From M3007 sp040397785 (GTDB taxonomy: Bacteria > Bacteroidota > Bacteroidia > Chitinophagales > Saprospiraceae), in NCBI GenBank assembly GCA_040397785.1, contig JBBAVI010000019.1, forward strand, positions 1 through 64,000: a stretch of 64,000 nt of DNA, read 5' to 3'. Made by a program: the position numbers and the translations under genes. The notes beneath the pieces were generated by a model. That model did not search any database and was not told where the DNA came from. It was given only the letters and a program-made list of their open reading frames with translations. The number at the start of each line of letters is the position of its first letter. The first letter of the stretch is position 1. Shown one piece after another: positions 37,421 to 45,895 of this stretch.

Positions 37421-38482
37421 TTATTGTTTAAGTTCAAAAAAGCCATAACCTACAGCGGTTTTTGCACCGATTCCTTTGGTTGAAAGTGCATCAATTAGCC
37501 AGGATTTGATGATTGAAAGAAGTTTTTCCGTTTGATTGCCTTTGAGCCCGATATTAAAACGAAACGGCGTGCCTTTACCAACGGTTAAAAAAGGAATTGG
37601 GATTGGGGTTAGCCAATCTGCGGGCCAAACATCCTCACTCATATAGTAGTCACTATAATGGGGGGTCATTACATCGCATTCGATGCGTGGGGCCTGGGTA
37701 GGAAAAGCATCAAAAATTACAATTTTCCCCTTTTGAGGTAATTTATTGCTTGTTACTTGGTCGCCAGCGCCAAAAATATCCTGAACCAACGTATCTCGTT
37801 CACCCAATTGTTCTTTCGCATAATGATGCAATATACCTTTGATTGCGGAAGCAGGTATATAGGGAATGCCATATATATGATGAAGCGTTATATTGGTTTC
37901 ATAAATAGAGGCTTCTCCAAGTCCAACAACTACCCGCCAATCCGGCACAAAATCAAGCGGCTCCATGCGTTGTTCTGCCTCCAGTAAATCTGCTATATTG
38001 AAACTTTGCCGGGTATGTATTTTTGCAATAAACTGTTCATCGAAATGAAAGTTATTTAGATCTCCTCCCGGTTTGAATCGCTCCGTCAGTTTGATTATTT
38101 CAAAAGGCTTTTTAGAATCAGGGGAGGTAGGTTCATCTTTTTGGGGTATTGAGAACAACACAGCCTTTGTTTCTGCATTTTCTACTATTTTAGGTGGTTT
38201 GTTGAGCAATATTGCAAAGTTCTCATAGTTGGGCGCTTCTCTCGTTTCGGTTGGCATTACCTCCACACTTTGAGCGATCCATTTTCCATTTTTTTCAAAA
38301 ATAGTACCGGAAAAATCCCTGAAAACCAAAAGATTACGTTGAAATTCATAACTTTGGATATCGTACTTCCCGCCAGTTAAAGCAATTTCATTTGCAACTA
38401 CCTCTTTCCTATTGAAATCAAATGTTGCGGTTTTGTATTTTGCGTTGTAACTTTTTAATTTTAAATTATTTACTTGCTCCAT
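37421..38482 (-). CDS. cmr6: Type III-B effector subunit Cmr6
   Basis: A 353-residue RAMP (Cas7-like) protein. The core shows IYETNITLHHIYGIPYIPAS followed by AIKGILHHYA and ends with the Gly-rich loop GIGAKTAVGYGFF, both diagnostic of Cmr6, the subunit at the 3' end of the crRNA-bound complex. About 150 residues precede the core, longer than in typical Cmr6. That extension starts with beta-rich sequence resembling a small OB-like fold. It overlaps cmr5 by 17 bases, implying translational coupling. Confidence 0.88.
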   Translation of the reverse strand: MEQVNNLKLKSYNAKYKTATFDFNRKEVVANEIALTGGKYDIQSYEFQRNLLVFRDFSGTIFEKNGKWIAQSVEVMPTETREAPNYENFAILLNKPPKIVENAETKAVLFSIPQKDEPTSPDSKKPFEIIKLTERFKPGGDLNNFHFDEQFIAKIHTRQSFNIADLLEAEQRMEPLDFVPDWRVVVGLGEASIYETNITLHHIYGIPYIPASAIKGILHHYAKEQLGERDTLVQDIFGAGDQVTSNKLPQKGKIVIFDAFPTQAPRIECDVMTPHYSDYYMSEDVWPADWLTPIPIPFLTVGKGTPFRFNIGLKGNQTEKLLSIIKSWLIDALSTKGIGAKTAVGYGFFELKQ

Positions 38483-38894
38483 GTTCCTCCATATTTAAAG
38501 GGTTAGCATTGTCTTTTTTAAGCAGTCTAACCAACCAGGTTGCCAACAACAAAACTTCCTGTTGTGCTACACGTGCTTCATTTATATCTAGATTGAGTAT
38601 TTTATGCATAAATTGCGCTGATGCTGCTGTTTTGTTTATGTCTTTAGCATGCTCCTGACTCCTACTTTCTTGAATCAATCCTTGTCCTATTAGCCATTTT
38701 TGAATCTGGCTAAATAAGTCTTGGTGTGCACCTTCTTTTGAATATAGATAGGCCAAAGTATTGGTTAACCCATTATTTCGAATAAGCGCTGGCAATTCCT
38801 GAACAGCCTTATTGTATTTATCGTCATCTGCACCCTTTTGGGTGCATTCAAAGGCATAAACGGCCCTTAATTGATGTAAATGCTGAATACTCAT
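38466..38894 (-). CDS. cmr5: Type III-B small subunit Cmr5
   Basis: A 142-residue helical protein. The segment RAVYAFECTQKGADDDKYNK with LPALIRNNGLTNTLAYLYSK is the conserved part of Cmr5 (Cas11), which forms the inner filament along the target RNA. It shares one base with the cmr4 stop and overlaps cmr6. Confidence 0.88.
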   Translation of the reverse strand: MSIQHLHQLRAVYAFECTQKGADDDKYNKAVQELPALIRNNGLTNTLAYLYSKEGAHQDLFSQIQKWLIGQGLIQESRSQEHAKDINKTAASAQFMHKILNLDINEARVAQQEVLLLATWLVRLLKKDNANPLNMEEHGASK

Positions 38895-39796
38895 TATAAA
38901 AATAGTTTGATTGCTTTAACAATACCTTTTCCTAAGGATGCATTACCGCCTATTTGAAAAATACGCGGCAATTTCACTTTGAAACTATGGAGTAATTGGG
39001 CCGCTGTTTTACGCTCTTTTCTATCTGAGAACTCCGGACTTGCCAATACCAAGGTGTATAACACACTTTCTGCGGGTAAATGCTCTTCCGTAAACAATTG
39101 TCCATTCGCTACAACCCCTTCATCGCCAATTTTTATACGGGTATGAACTTCGGTGCATCTCGTTACAAAATCATCAAACAACTCATTGGAAACCAATATA
39201 AAACGATTTAAGAAATCATCAAGACCAAGTGCATCGCTTAAAAAGGAAGCAACCTGTTTTACATCTTCATTTTCTTTCACGGCCAATTTGAATTCATCTA
39301 AGTAAACATTTTCGTTATCCATCGTCAATAAAGACGTGCTGGCAACATAATTTTCCAATTTTGCGGCTTTTTTTAAATGTCCGATGAATGCAGCTAAACC
39401 TTCTTTTTCAGTGTCGTTTTCTGTCAAAGTGTTCAACCCAATAGTTAAATCATTGGCAAAGCGATGTAAAACCCTGGGGCAGGCAGTCCAGGCGAAAATG
39501 CCTTTTAAACTTTTTACCGGAAATAATAAGATACGGGCATCGGTCCAGCCAATTGCCCCTGCATTTTCATCACCCTTGTCGGGGTGACCAAAAATGGCAA
39601 TCATTTCAGGATCTAATTTGTCTGTTTTCGACTCAAACGCTTCTCTTAAAGCACCTTTCAGGCTGGATGCTTCAATTTTAGGGAAATGCGTATGTGCTTC
39701 ACGCTGGATCGGCAACTCTGTACCTACGCCTCCGCCCGCGCCCGCATGTAGGGGAGATTCACATATTAAAAATAGTGGTTTGGCTATCTGAAACAT
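38894..39796 (-). CDS. cmr4: Type III-B backbone subunit Cmr4 (Cas7)
   Basis: A 300-residue RAMP protein that forms the crRNA backbone and normally cuts target RNA every six bases. The N-terminal signature reads CESPLHAGAGGGVGTELPIQ, then SSLKGALRE. In well-studied Cmr4 proteins the residue before LPIQRE is the catalytic Asp; here codon 27 is GAG (Glu). The Gly-rich C-terminal loop GGNASLGKGIVK is present. The substitution may lower or abolish slicing. Confidence 0.9.
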   Translation of the reverse strand: MFQIAKPLFLICESPLHAGAGGGVGTELPIQREAHTHFPKIEASSLKGALREAFESKTDKLDPEMIAIFGHPDKGDENAGAIGWTDARILLFPVKSLKGIFAWTACPRVLHRFANDLTIGLNTLTENDTEKEGLAAFIGHLKKAAKLENYVASTSLLTMDNENVYLDEFKLAVKENEDVKQVASFLSDALGLDDFLNRFILVSNELFDDFVTRCTEVHTRIKIGDEGVVANGQLFTEEHLPAESVLYTLVLASPEFSDRKERKTAAQLLHSFKVKLPRIFQIGGNASLGKGIVKAIKLFL

Positions 39797-39814
39797 ATTG
39801 TAAATTGTTTTATT

Positions 39815-40912
39815 TTAAGAAAATAGTGTTTTTTGTTTACCGCTGAGTGCCGCAACTAATGCGATACCAAATCCCTGCTTGGCATCGAGTGCCTGATCAC
39901 AGAGGGATGTACCGTGCAAGGCTTGAACCAATTTTGAAAGATCTGTTTGTGGATCGGCTTCCACCACATACACGCTTCCTGCCGGAACCACCTTGCGCAT
40001 GGGTTTCGGTTTTTTTAAGACCATATCAAAGCCCCCGGTAGACCAAGGCTTCCCGGTTGCGGCCGCCAGTAATTTCAGGCCGTGCTGAGCAAGTATCTTT
40101 TCCGGCCACCATGCCTGACCTTCTGTTCCTGAAAAAATACCTGGCGTGAGCAGGACCAATTTAAAAATTCGAGAATTTATAGAGGATGGGGGCAGTTTCC
40201 ATTCCTTTTCAGTGGTATAGGCCGCTGCTTTGCGTTCGCCGCCCAACTGAAGCATGCCATTATCGGCGAAATCTTTCGGTAAATTTTCAAATTGCACTAT
40301 AATATCTAATGCATCCAACAAACCAGAATGGGGGTTCAATATTTCCGTTCTTTGCATCTGGTAGCGGTATAACTGGCCATCCTGTGCGGTATGTTTTTCG
40401 TCATTTCTTCCGATGCCGGTCTTAAGTTCCTCTGTTTTCAAGGCATTTAAATCATACCAATGCTCCAATGGCTCATTTCCTTGAAAATAGCGCGTCAGCG
40501 TGGACTTTTCGATCCATTTACCACTTGCTTCTTCCTGTTTCCCATTTACTTCTGGTAAAAAAACATGGGATAAATTACTGGGTATATTAGACTCAAATTC
40601 AATTTTTTGCAAAGGCATGCTCTGGGGTAAAGCATCTTTATCTGCCTTAAACAAGTCGAGCGGTGCAGGAAAGAGCTGTTTGTCATTAGCATGAAGCCAG
40701 GTACCGGCCACGCTGATTGATTCACTTAAGGCGATCAATGTATTTAATGGTTCCTGTTGCAATTGTTGGGCAATTGCCGCAGATCGCAATGCGCCAAGCA
40801 ACACGGATGGGGGTGGTGGAAACAATCCATCGGCCCACGATTCTTCTTCCCGCATAAATGGTTTTCCATCACGAAAGAATACAGTATCAAAAGGGGTAAT
40901 GCGTAAGGTCAT
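39815..40912 (-). CDS. cmr3: Type III-B subunit Cmr3 (Cas5)
   Basis: A 365-residue RAMP protein beginning MTLRITPFDTVFFRDGKPFM, the classical Cmr3 opening, with FPPPPSVLLGALRSA soon after and a Gly-rich C-terminal stretch (KQGFGIALVA). Cmr3 caps the complex and holds the 8-base 5' handle of the crRNA next to Cas10. It overlaps cmr2 by four bases (ATGA). Confidence 0.92.
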   Translation of the reverse strand: MTLRITPFDTVFFRDGKPFMREEESWADGLFPPPPSVLLGALRSAAIAQQLQQEPLNTLIALSESISVAGTWLHANDKQLFPAPLDLFKADKDALPQSMPLQKIEFESNIPSNLSHVFLPEVNGKQEEASGKWIEKSTLTRYFQGNEPLEHWYDLNALKTEELKTGIGRNDEKHTAQDGQLYRYQMQRTEILNPHSGLLDALDIIVQFENLPKDFADNGMLQLGGERKAAAYTTEKEWKLPPSSINSRIFKLVLLTPGIFSGTEGQAWWPEKILAQHGLKLLAAATGKPWSTGGFDMVLKKPKPMRKVVPAGSVYVVEADPQTDLSKLVQALHGTSLCDQALDAKQGFGIALVAALSGKQKTLFS

Positions 40913-42783
40913 AGCGAAGGGGCGGATAGTTGAATGGGTTGCAAACGGGTTTGCCGTTCCATAAAATCAATGATTTCCAGGGTGTCAAGCATGGCATTAA
41001 AACCAATTATTTCCGACAAATGATGCACTTGTGCTTGCAGATTTAAAATGGCATCTGCCTTGATTTTATCTAATTTGTCATTTCCTGCTGCCAAGTTACA
41101 GGCTCGGTCGATATAGCGTTTTACTAATTGCGGAATTACCTGGGTACTTAATGCTTTGGGTAGTGCGTGCTTCCCTTCCCGACCCATCAGGGTATTACAT
41201 TCCCTGCGCAATTTGGTAATAAAGGCACTTGAAAAGTCTGCACTTAATGCATCGTAAATATGATGCATCATTTCCAAATGCTCAAAAGGCAGCACGGTTT
41301 CGGTAATTTGACCAGAACCAGGTATTACCCCTAATGCTAAACAGTTTTTGGCCGGAGATCGCCAGTTTTTTGCGTCTTTTTCAAGTTTACGCGCTTTTGT
41401 CAAAACCAAACTAAGCGGTTCCTTATAATGTGCAATGCTGACACCTGCGGAAAATGTCAAGTTAGCGCCAGCAGCCCGATAGCCTTCCAAGGGCTTATGC
41501 ACAATTTCATGGTACTGATTTCGCAACATGAACAGCACCGTAAACAGGTGTTGCAAGGGGAACATCCCTAAAAAGTCGTCACCACCGGCATACACTACTT
41601 TCCCTAAATCGTTTGCTTCGATCTCCTTCGTGACGTGTGCAGCAAACAAGGCTAATTTATGGCTCAAATCCTTGTGGAAATCGCTTAATACTGCCTCTGG
41701 TTGAAGATTTTGACCGCTCCACCAGGCCCCCATTTGGTCACCGTCAAACACAATGATTGCATAGTATTTATCCCACGAACGGCCGTTTTTTTTCAACACA
41801 TCAGAAAGTATTTTCTGCTGTTCTTTCGCTTTTTTTAACTTATCAGGTTTAATGCCTTGTTTCCTGAAATATTCCGGGGTAAGATTATCTTCATACAGCA
41901 ACTGGCCGTTCATACTGAAGACATCATCTTCTTTATCAAACAGTTGTGCATACTGCGTAAAAAGGGCACTATCCCCGGCGTTGCTTGTACACACTTTAAG
42001 GGTTTGCAACAGCGCGACGTTAGCTGTTGAACCGAATTGTGTTTTTTCAAAATTGGGATAGCATCGTTTGGTAATACTTACGGCGCTCATGCCCTCTCCG
42101 GGCTGCAAAAAACGCAAGGCTACCCCCGTTTTCCCGCTATACTCCACCACTTTATTATTGCGAGAAAACAAAAATTTATCTTGTAGGACCGATATAGATT
42201 CATTTTCCTGGCTTTGTGTTTTTCGATAAATAACCACATTGCGCTCCCCATCAATGCTGCATTTACGACCGCTTTCACCTTGCCCAAAGATGTTTTGTTC
42301 AAAAGGGCGTACTAATTTATTGGCATTCAGGTTCTGCACCAACTTTCTATATCCCAAGCGGTATCTTTCTGCTTGCGCATTGGGTAAAGAATGTGCCGCC
42401 CAATGGATCTCCAAATGCTGGCTCAATTGCATTTCCAGAAAAGGCTCCTGCGCTATGTCAAATCCAAATTTTTCCAGCGCTGTTTTGGCAATATCCATCC
42501 AGGCTGCTTCAATCGCGGTTTGTACCGCCTTTCCAACTGCTTGTTGTTCATCGTCTTCCAGGTCAATTTTGCCCATAAACCGATTGGGAATAGATGCACT
42601 TTGGATACTTGGAAAAATGATTTCTCCTTTTGCAGACGTGCCATATTGCTCGAAAGCCCGAGCCCCGATGCGGCACAAGTCAGATAATAAACGACTCCCC
42701 CCAAATAAATCCTGGGTTTTACGGGCTTGGGCAATAAACGACTGAACAGGCCCAATCGTGAAAAGGAATAGGTATGATTTCAT
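40909..42783 (-). CDS. cmr2: Type III-B large subunit Cmr2/Cas10, HD-less
   Basis: A 624-residue Cas10. It begins directly with YLFLFTIGPVQSFIAQARKT; no N-terminal HD nuclease domain precedes the first palm-like domain, so it is shorter than HD-containing homologues of about 850 residues. The second palm carries the intact cyclase motif VYAGGDDFLGMFP (GGDD at about 400-403), preceded by IIVFDGDQMGAWWSG. It should therefore synthesise cyclic oligoadenylate on target RNA binding but not cut DNA by an HD site. It overlaps cmr1 and cmr3 by four bases each. Confidence 0.93.
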   Translation of the reverse strand: MKSYLFLFTIGPVQSFIAQARKTQDLFGGSRLLSDLCRIGARAFEQYGTSAKGEIIFPSIQSASIPNRFMGKIDLEDDEQQAVGKAVQTAIEAAWMDIAKTALEKFGFDIAQEPFLEMQLSQHLEIHWAAHSLPNAQAERYRLGYRKLVQNLNANKLVRPFEQNIFGQGESGRKCSIDGERNVVIYRKTQSQENESISVLQDKFLFSRNNKVVEYSGKTGVALRFLQPGEGMSAVSITKRCYPNFEKTQFGSTANVALLQTLKVCTSNAGDSALFTQYAQLFDKEDDVFSMNGQLLYEDNLTPEYFRKQGIKPDKLKKAKEQQKILSDVLKKNGRSWDKYYAIIVFDGDQMGAWWSGQNLQPEAVLSDFHKDLSHKLALFAAHVTKEIEANDLGKVVYAGGDDFLGMFPLQHLFTVLFMLRNQYHEIVHKPLEGYRAAGANLTFSAGVSIAHYKEPLSLVLTKARKLEKDAKNWRSPAKNCLALGVIPGSGQITETVLPFEHLEMMHHIYDALSADFSSAFITKLRRECNTLMGREGKHALPKALSTQVIPQLVKRYIDRACNLAAGNDKLDKIKADAILNLQAQVHHLSEIIGFNAMLDTLEIIDFMERQTRLQPIQLSAPSL

Positions 42784-43868
42784 AAAGTAATTGGGCGATA
42801 ACGAAGTTCAATTAAATGAGTCCTTAGTGTATCCAAAATATCTGCGTCAACGGTTTGATTCCTTTGACCTGCGATCGTGGAAAACTTGTTTTTTCCAAAA
42901 GAAACACTGCTTTCCAAAATTTTGCCATGTAAAATTAAAACAATGCCATAATCTTGCCGCTGATAATGTATTTCACGCAGCAATACAGGCGAAGCACGTC
43001 GATCATTTTTGTCTTTATCCATAAACACTTGCCATTTTTCGACCTCTTTATTACCTGGCTTGTCTGAAAAAAGCGGTAGGCCAAGTGCTGATTTTGCAAG
43101 CAGGTTGTTTTTACCTTTAATACTGGCTCGAAACGATTGGAATACTTCAGCAACACTTATTAACCCGCCGGGTATGGGCGCAACCAGTAATGTTGCATCC
43201 AGCAAACCGGAGTAATGATCGGCCGCAGGACCTTCCTCTTTTTCCTGTATTAGCTGTTTGACTTTGGCATAGTTCAAGGCTAAATATTCCTCCAATAGCT
43301 GATTCTCATCGCCCAAAAACGCAAGTCCTGCTAGCCCAACCAGATTCCCGGGATCTTCAATTCGGGTAACTTTAAAATTACCTCCGCCCCTGCGTGCCCG
43401 TTTGCCAAAGCCCCCAAAATGGGCCAACAACCAGAAAGTAGCAATTGATCTGATGAGCACCTGTGCATCCTGTGCATAAAACGAAACGGTAAATATTTTA
43501 CCGGTCGGGAATGCTCGATTCCACTTGTTTTCACCCATCGTTTGGCTAAACAACAAGTATTTTACAATATTATCTGCTCTACTATCCTTTTTTAGTTGAA
43601 TCAATTCTTGGGCAGTCCGGGTTTCAAAGGTCAAACTTTCGATTACCGGATGCGAAGTCCGGATTCCTAAAGAGGAGCGATTGCTGGTGCTTCCGAACAA
43701 GGCAGATTCCGCTGCTTTTAATTCCGGGAGCGTAAGGTTGGTATTCATCGCCCGCCACCACCAGCGTAAAGCGCCTTTAATTGAAGGGGGCCTTATTTCG
43801 GGAATCTGTTTTTCTGCCCCGGCTAAAAAAAGCGGCTGTATCAAGGTACAATGAAAGGTAATGGTCAT
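42780..43868 (-). CDS. cmr1: Type III-B subunit Cmr1
   Basis: A 362-residue RAMP protein. MTITFHCTLIQPLFLAGAEK and IRPPSIKGALRWWWRAMN are the diagnostic Cmr1 opening, followed by FGGFGKRARRGGGNF, the family's Gly/Arg-rich loop. The start at 43868 was chosen because the alternative at 43940 falls inside a perfect promoter -7 box. It is first gene of the cmr operon. Confidence 0.92.
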   Translation of the reverse strand: MTITFHCTLIQPLFLAGAEKQIPEIRPPSIKGALRWWWRAMNTNLTLPELKAAESALFGSTSNRSSLGIRTSHPVIESLTFETRTAQELIQLKKDSRADNIVKYLLFSQTMGENKWNRAFPTGKIFTVSFYAQDAQVLIRSIATFWLLAHFGGFGKRARRGGGNFKVTRIEDPGNLVGLAGLAFLGDENQLLEEYLALNYAKVKQLIQEKEEGPAADHYSGLLDATLLVAPIPGGLISVAEVFQSFRASIKGKNNLLAKSALGLPLFSDKPGNKEVEKWQVFMDKDKNDRRASPVLLREIHYQRQDYGIVLILHGKILESSVSFGKNKFSTIAGQRNQTVDADILDTLRTHLIELRYRPITL

Positions 43869-43932
43869 ATTGAATTTAAAAGACAGTTTTGTAGTATTAT
43901 GAATAGTAATATTAATTTTAGACCTTGCTCCT

Positions 43933-43964
43933 GCAAACATATAAATTTGTAACAGAAAAACAAA
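43933..43964 (-). promoter_or_regulatory. Promoter of the cmr operon
   Basis: On the minus strand TTTG (43964-43961), exactly 19 bases, then TATGTTTGC (43941-43933). This is the full Bacteroidota sigma-A consensus TTTG-N19-TAnnTTTG. It gives an expected transcript start near 43927, about 60 bases before cmr1. Confidence 0.75.
43942..43949 (+). promoter_or_regulatory. Candidate -7 box for cas6, overlapping the cmr promoter
   Basis: TAAATTTG fits TAnnTTTG on the plus strand and lies about 37 bases before cas6. No good -33 TTTG was found, so it is weak. If real, the divergent cmr and cas6 promoters overlap almost entirely. Confidence 0.35.
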
Positions 43965-43985
43965 AAAAACAAATCAACGAATTTA

Positions 43986-44660
43986 ATGATGCGCCTTATT
44001 TCCATTATATTTCAGCTTCCGCTTCAACGACGTGATATTGCAGGTTTTCGCGCCTCCATCGCACGTGCTGCTGGATATGAACAAGATTTGCTGCACAATC
44101 ACCGGGAAGATGGCAGTGTGCAATACCGGTATCCAATGGTACAGTACCGATCAGAACAAGGGAAAGCAGCGCTGATTGGAATCAATGAAGGGCGAGATGC
44201 TATCTTTGAATGGTATCAAAAAGCGGGCGACCAACTACTATGGAACAAACAATTCCATATGGTTCGTGTTGAAAACCTGAATGTACAAGAATATGAAATA
44301 CAATACCATGCGCAGCCTCAACGCTACAAACTGACACAATGGCTTGCACTCAACGATAAAAATTATCAGAACTGGCAAAGCATGGCGGGACTGAAAGACC
44401 GTTCAGCCGAATTAGAGCGGGTACTTGCGGCACATATTCTTACTTTTTGCCGGGCGGTCAACTGGCGCCTGCCAGAGCGCCTCGTAGTTTGCATTACGGA
44501 TATCCATTCGATTGAACGCACCCGATTCCTTGGGATCAATTTAATGGGATTTGATTTATCGTTTCAATCCAATTTGGTACTTCCCGAAGGTATTGGCCTG
44601 GGAAAAGGTGTGAGTCATGGCTTCGGCGTGTGCCGAAGCGAAATACAAAGCAATACATAG
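43986..44660 (+). CDS. cas6: CRISPR RNA endonuclease Cas6
   Basis: A 224-residue protein. Its C-terminus has the Gly-rich loop GIGLGKGVSHGFGVC typical of Cas6/RAMP nucleases, and the locus context fits: it is divergent from cmr1 and upstream of RT-cas1-cas2. Several His residues are candidate catalytic bases, but none can be chosen with certainty. Its job would be cutting the array transcript within repeats to leave the 8-base handle ATTGCGAC. The start may be either of two adjacent Met codons. Confidence 0.85.
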   Translation: MMRLISIIFQLPLQRRDIAGFRASIARAAGYEQDLLHNHREDGSVQYRYPMVQYRSEQGKAALIGINEGRDAIFEWYQKAGDQLLWNKQFHMVRVENLNVQEYEIQYHAQPQRYKLTQWLALNDKNYQNWQSMAGLKDRSAELERVLAAHILTFCRAVNWRLPERLVVCITDIHSIERTRFLGINLMGFDLSFQSNLVLPEGIGLGKGVSHGFGVCRSEIQSNT

Positions 44661-44850
44661 ATTATTTTATCTTTAAGTTTTTAACATTATTATATTTTAT
44701 TTAAGTGTATTTTAGCCGTAGAAAATATATACGCTTTAATAAAATGCGAATTTTCGCTGAACCAATTAATTCGTCGCTCCGTTTATATTCCAGATCGAAG
44801 CGAAACAGGACCAACCAGGATTAAAGACAAACACTTTTGACGCCCTTCAC
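44661..44850. promoter_or_regulatory. AT-rich spacer between cas6 and the RT gene
   Basis: About 190 very AT-rich bases. TATTTTAG near 44709 is a poor -7 candidate. The gap suggests that the RT-cas1-cas2 adaptation genes have their own promoter apart from cas6, but no convincing site was seen. Confidence 0.3.
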
Positions 44851-45888
44851 ATGAATAACTTCGACGACAAGCACGCGCAGTTTGCTGCCTTGCGCAAGGC
44901 CCGATCTTTAACCGCTTTTTCCAGGTTGATCGGTATGGAAAAACGCCAGTTGGAACTGCTGGCCCTCCATCCCAAGTACAAAGTGTTCCAGGTGCCCAAA
45001 AGCATCAGTGCGTTGAGGCTCATAGAAGACCCTTCACCGCCTCTCAAACGGGTACAATCGGCTGTGAATAAATACCTCCAAAGCGCCTATTACTTCGAAA
45101 AATCATTTGCCAGTTATGGTTTCGTTGCCAATGCCGACGACGATCAGGACAAGCGCAATATCCTCGCCAACGCACGCAAACACTTAAAGCGTCCCTGGCT
45201 CCTTCAAATTGACCTTTGTGATTTCTTCCATTACGTTTCAGCTGACAAGGTGAAACGTATTTTTTTGGAACCTCCATTCTGCTTTAGCGATGATCTGGCA
45301 GAAATCCTTTCCGAACTGACTACCTACCAGAACAGATTGCCGATGGGCGCACCAACCAGCCCGGTTTTATCCAATTTTGCCTGCCGCGATTTGGATGACC
45401 GCTTGCATGCGTTGGCGGAAGCCCGACTTTGGGTGTTTACCCGTTATGCGGATGACATGAGTTTTTCATCGTTAAAACCTTTTCCTAAGGAAAGTCTGTC
45501 GGAAATTCGAAATATTATTCTGGAAGAAGGTTTTGAAATCAATAACAACAAAACAAAATTAAGCGGACCTGATGAAGAAAAAATTATTACAGGTATTTTA
45601 TTGCGAGGAAAAGGGGAATTAAAGCCTGGTTTTTTGAGCGAACTCGAAACAGAAATCAAACGCCTCGGCGAGGTGGTAGAAGCACAAAATTATTTTGGGG
45701 ACATTCGAACACATTGGGTAGAAAAGATGAAACAACAAACAAGGGGGCGGATCACTTTTGCGGGTTTTGTTTTAGGGAACAGGCACCCTGATTATCAACG
45801 GATTCGGGATGCTTTTTATGTTGCGATAACGCCGCCGCAGGAAGACTTTTCAGCGGTGAGTTGGCGAGGCTTTCACTATTTAACCTAA
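44851..45888 (+). CDS. CRISPR-associated reverse transcriptase
   Basis: A 345-residue stand-alone reverse transcriptase. Motifs: LLQIDLCDFFHYVS (first catalytic Asp, RT3), LPMGAPTSPVLSNFA (RT4), VFTRYADDMSFSS (catalytic YADD at about 199-202, RT5), EEGFEINNNKTKL (RT6), ITGILLRGKG (RT7). YADDMSFS with a preceding retron-style N-terminus (LKRVQSAVNKYLQ ... FASYGFV) looks nearer to retron-like RTs than to the group II intron-like RTs most often fused to Cas1. It ends seven bases before cas1, so the two should be co-translated and act together in spacer acquisition, possibly from RNA. Confidence 0.9.
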   Translation: MNNFDDKHAQFAALRKARSLTAFSRLIGMEKRQLELLALHPKYKVFQVPKSISALRLIEDPSPPLKRVQSAVNKYLQSAYYFEKSFASYGFVANADDDQDKRNILANARKHLKRPWLLQIDLCDFFHYVSADKVKRIFLEPPFCFSDDLAEILSELTTYQNRLPMGAPTSPVLSNFACRDLDDRLHALAEARLWVFTRYADDMSFSSLKPFPKESLSEIRNIILEEGFEINNNKTKLSGPDEEKIITGILLRGKGELKPGFLSELETEIKRLGEVVEAQNYFGDIRTHWVEKMKQQTRGRITFAGFVLGNRHPDYQRIRDAFYVAITPPQEDFSAVSWRGFHYLT

Positions 45889-45895
45889 ATTTATT

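Noticed and set aside
43869..43940. Longer N-terminus for Cmr1
   Set aside because: The alternative ATG is part of a perfect -7 promoter box, and the Cmr1 fold begins at 43868.
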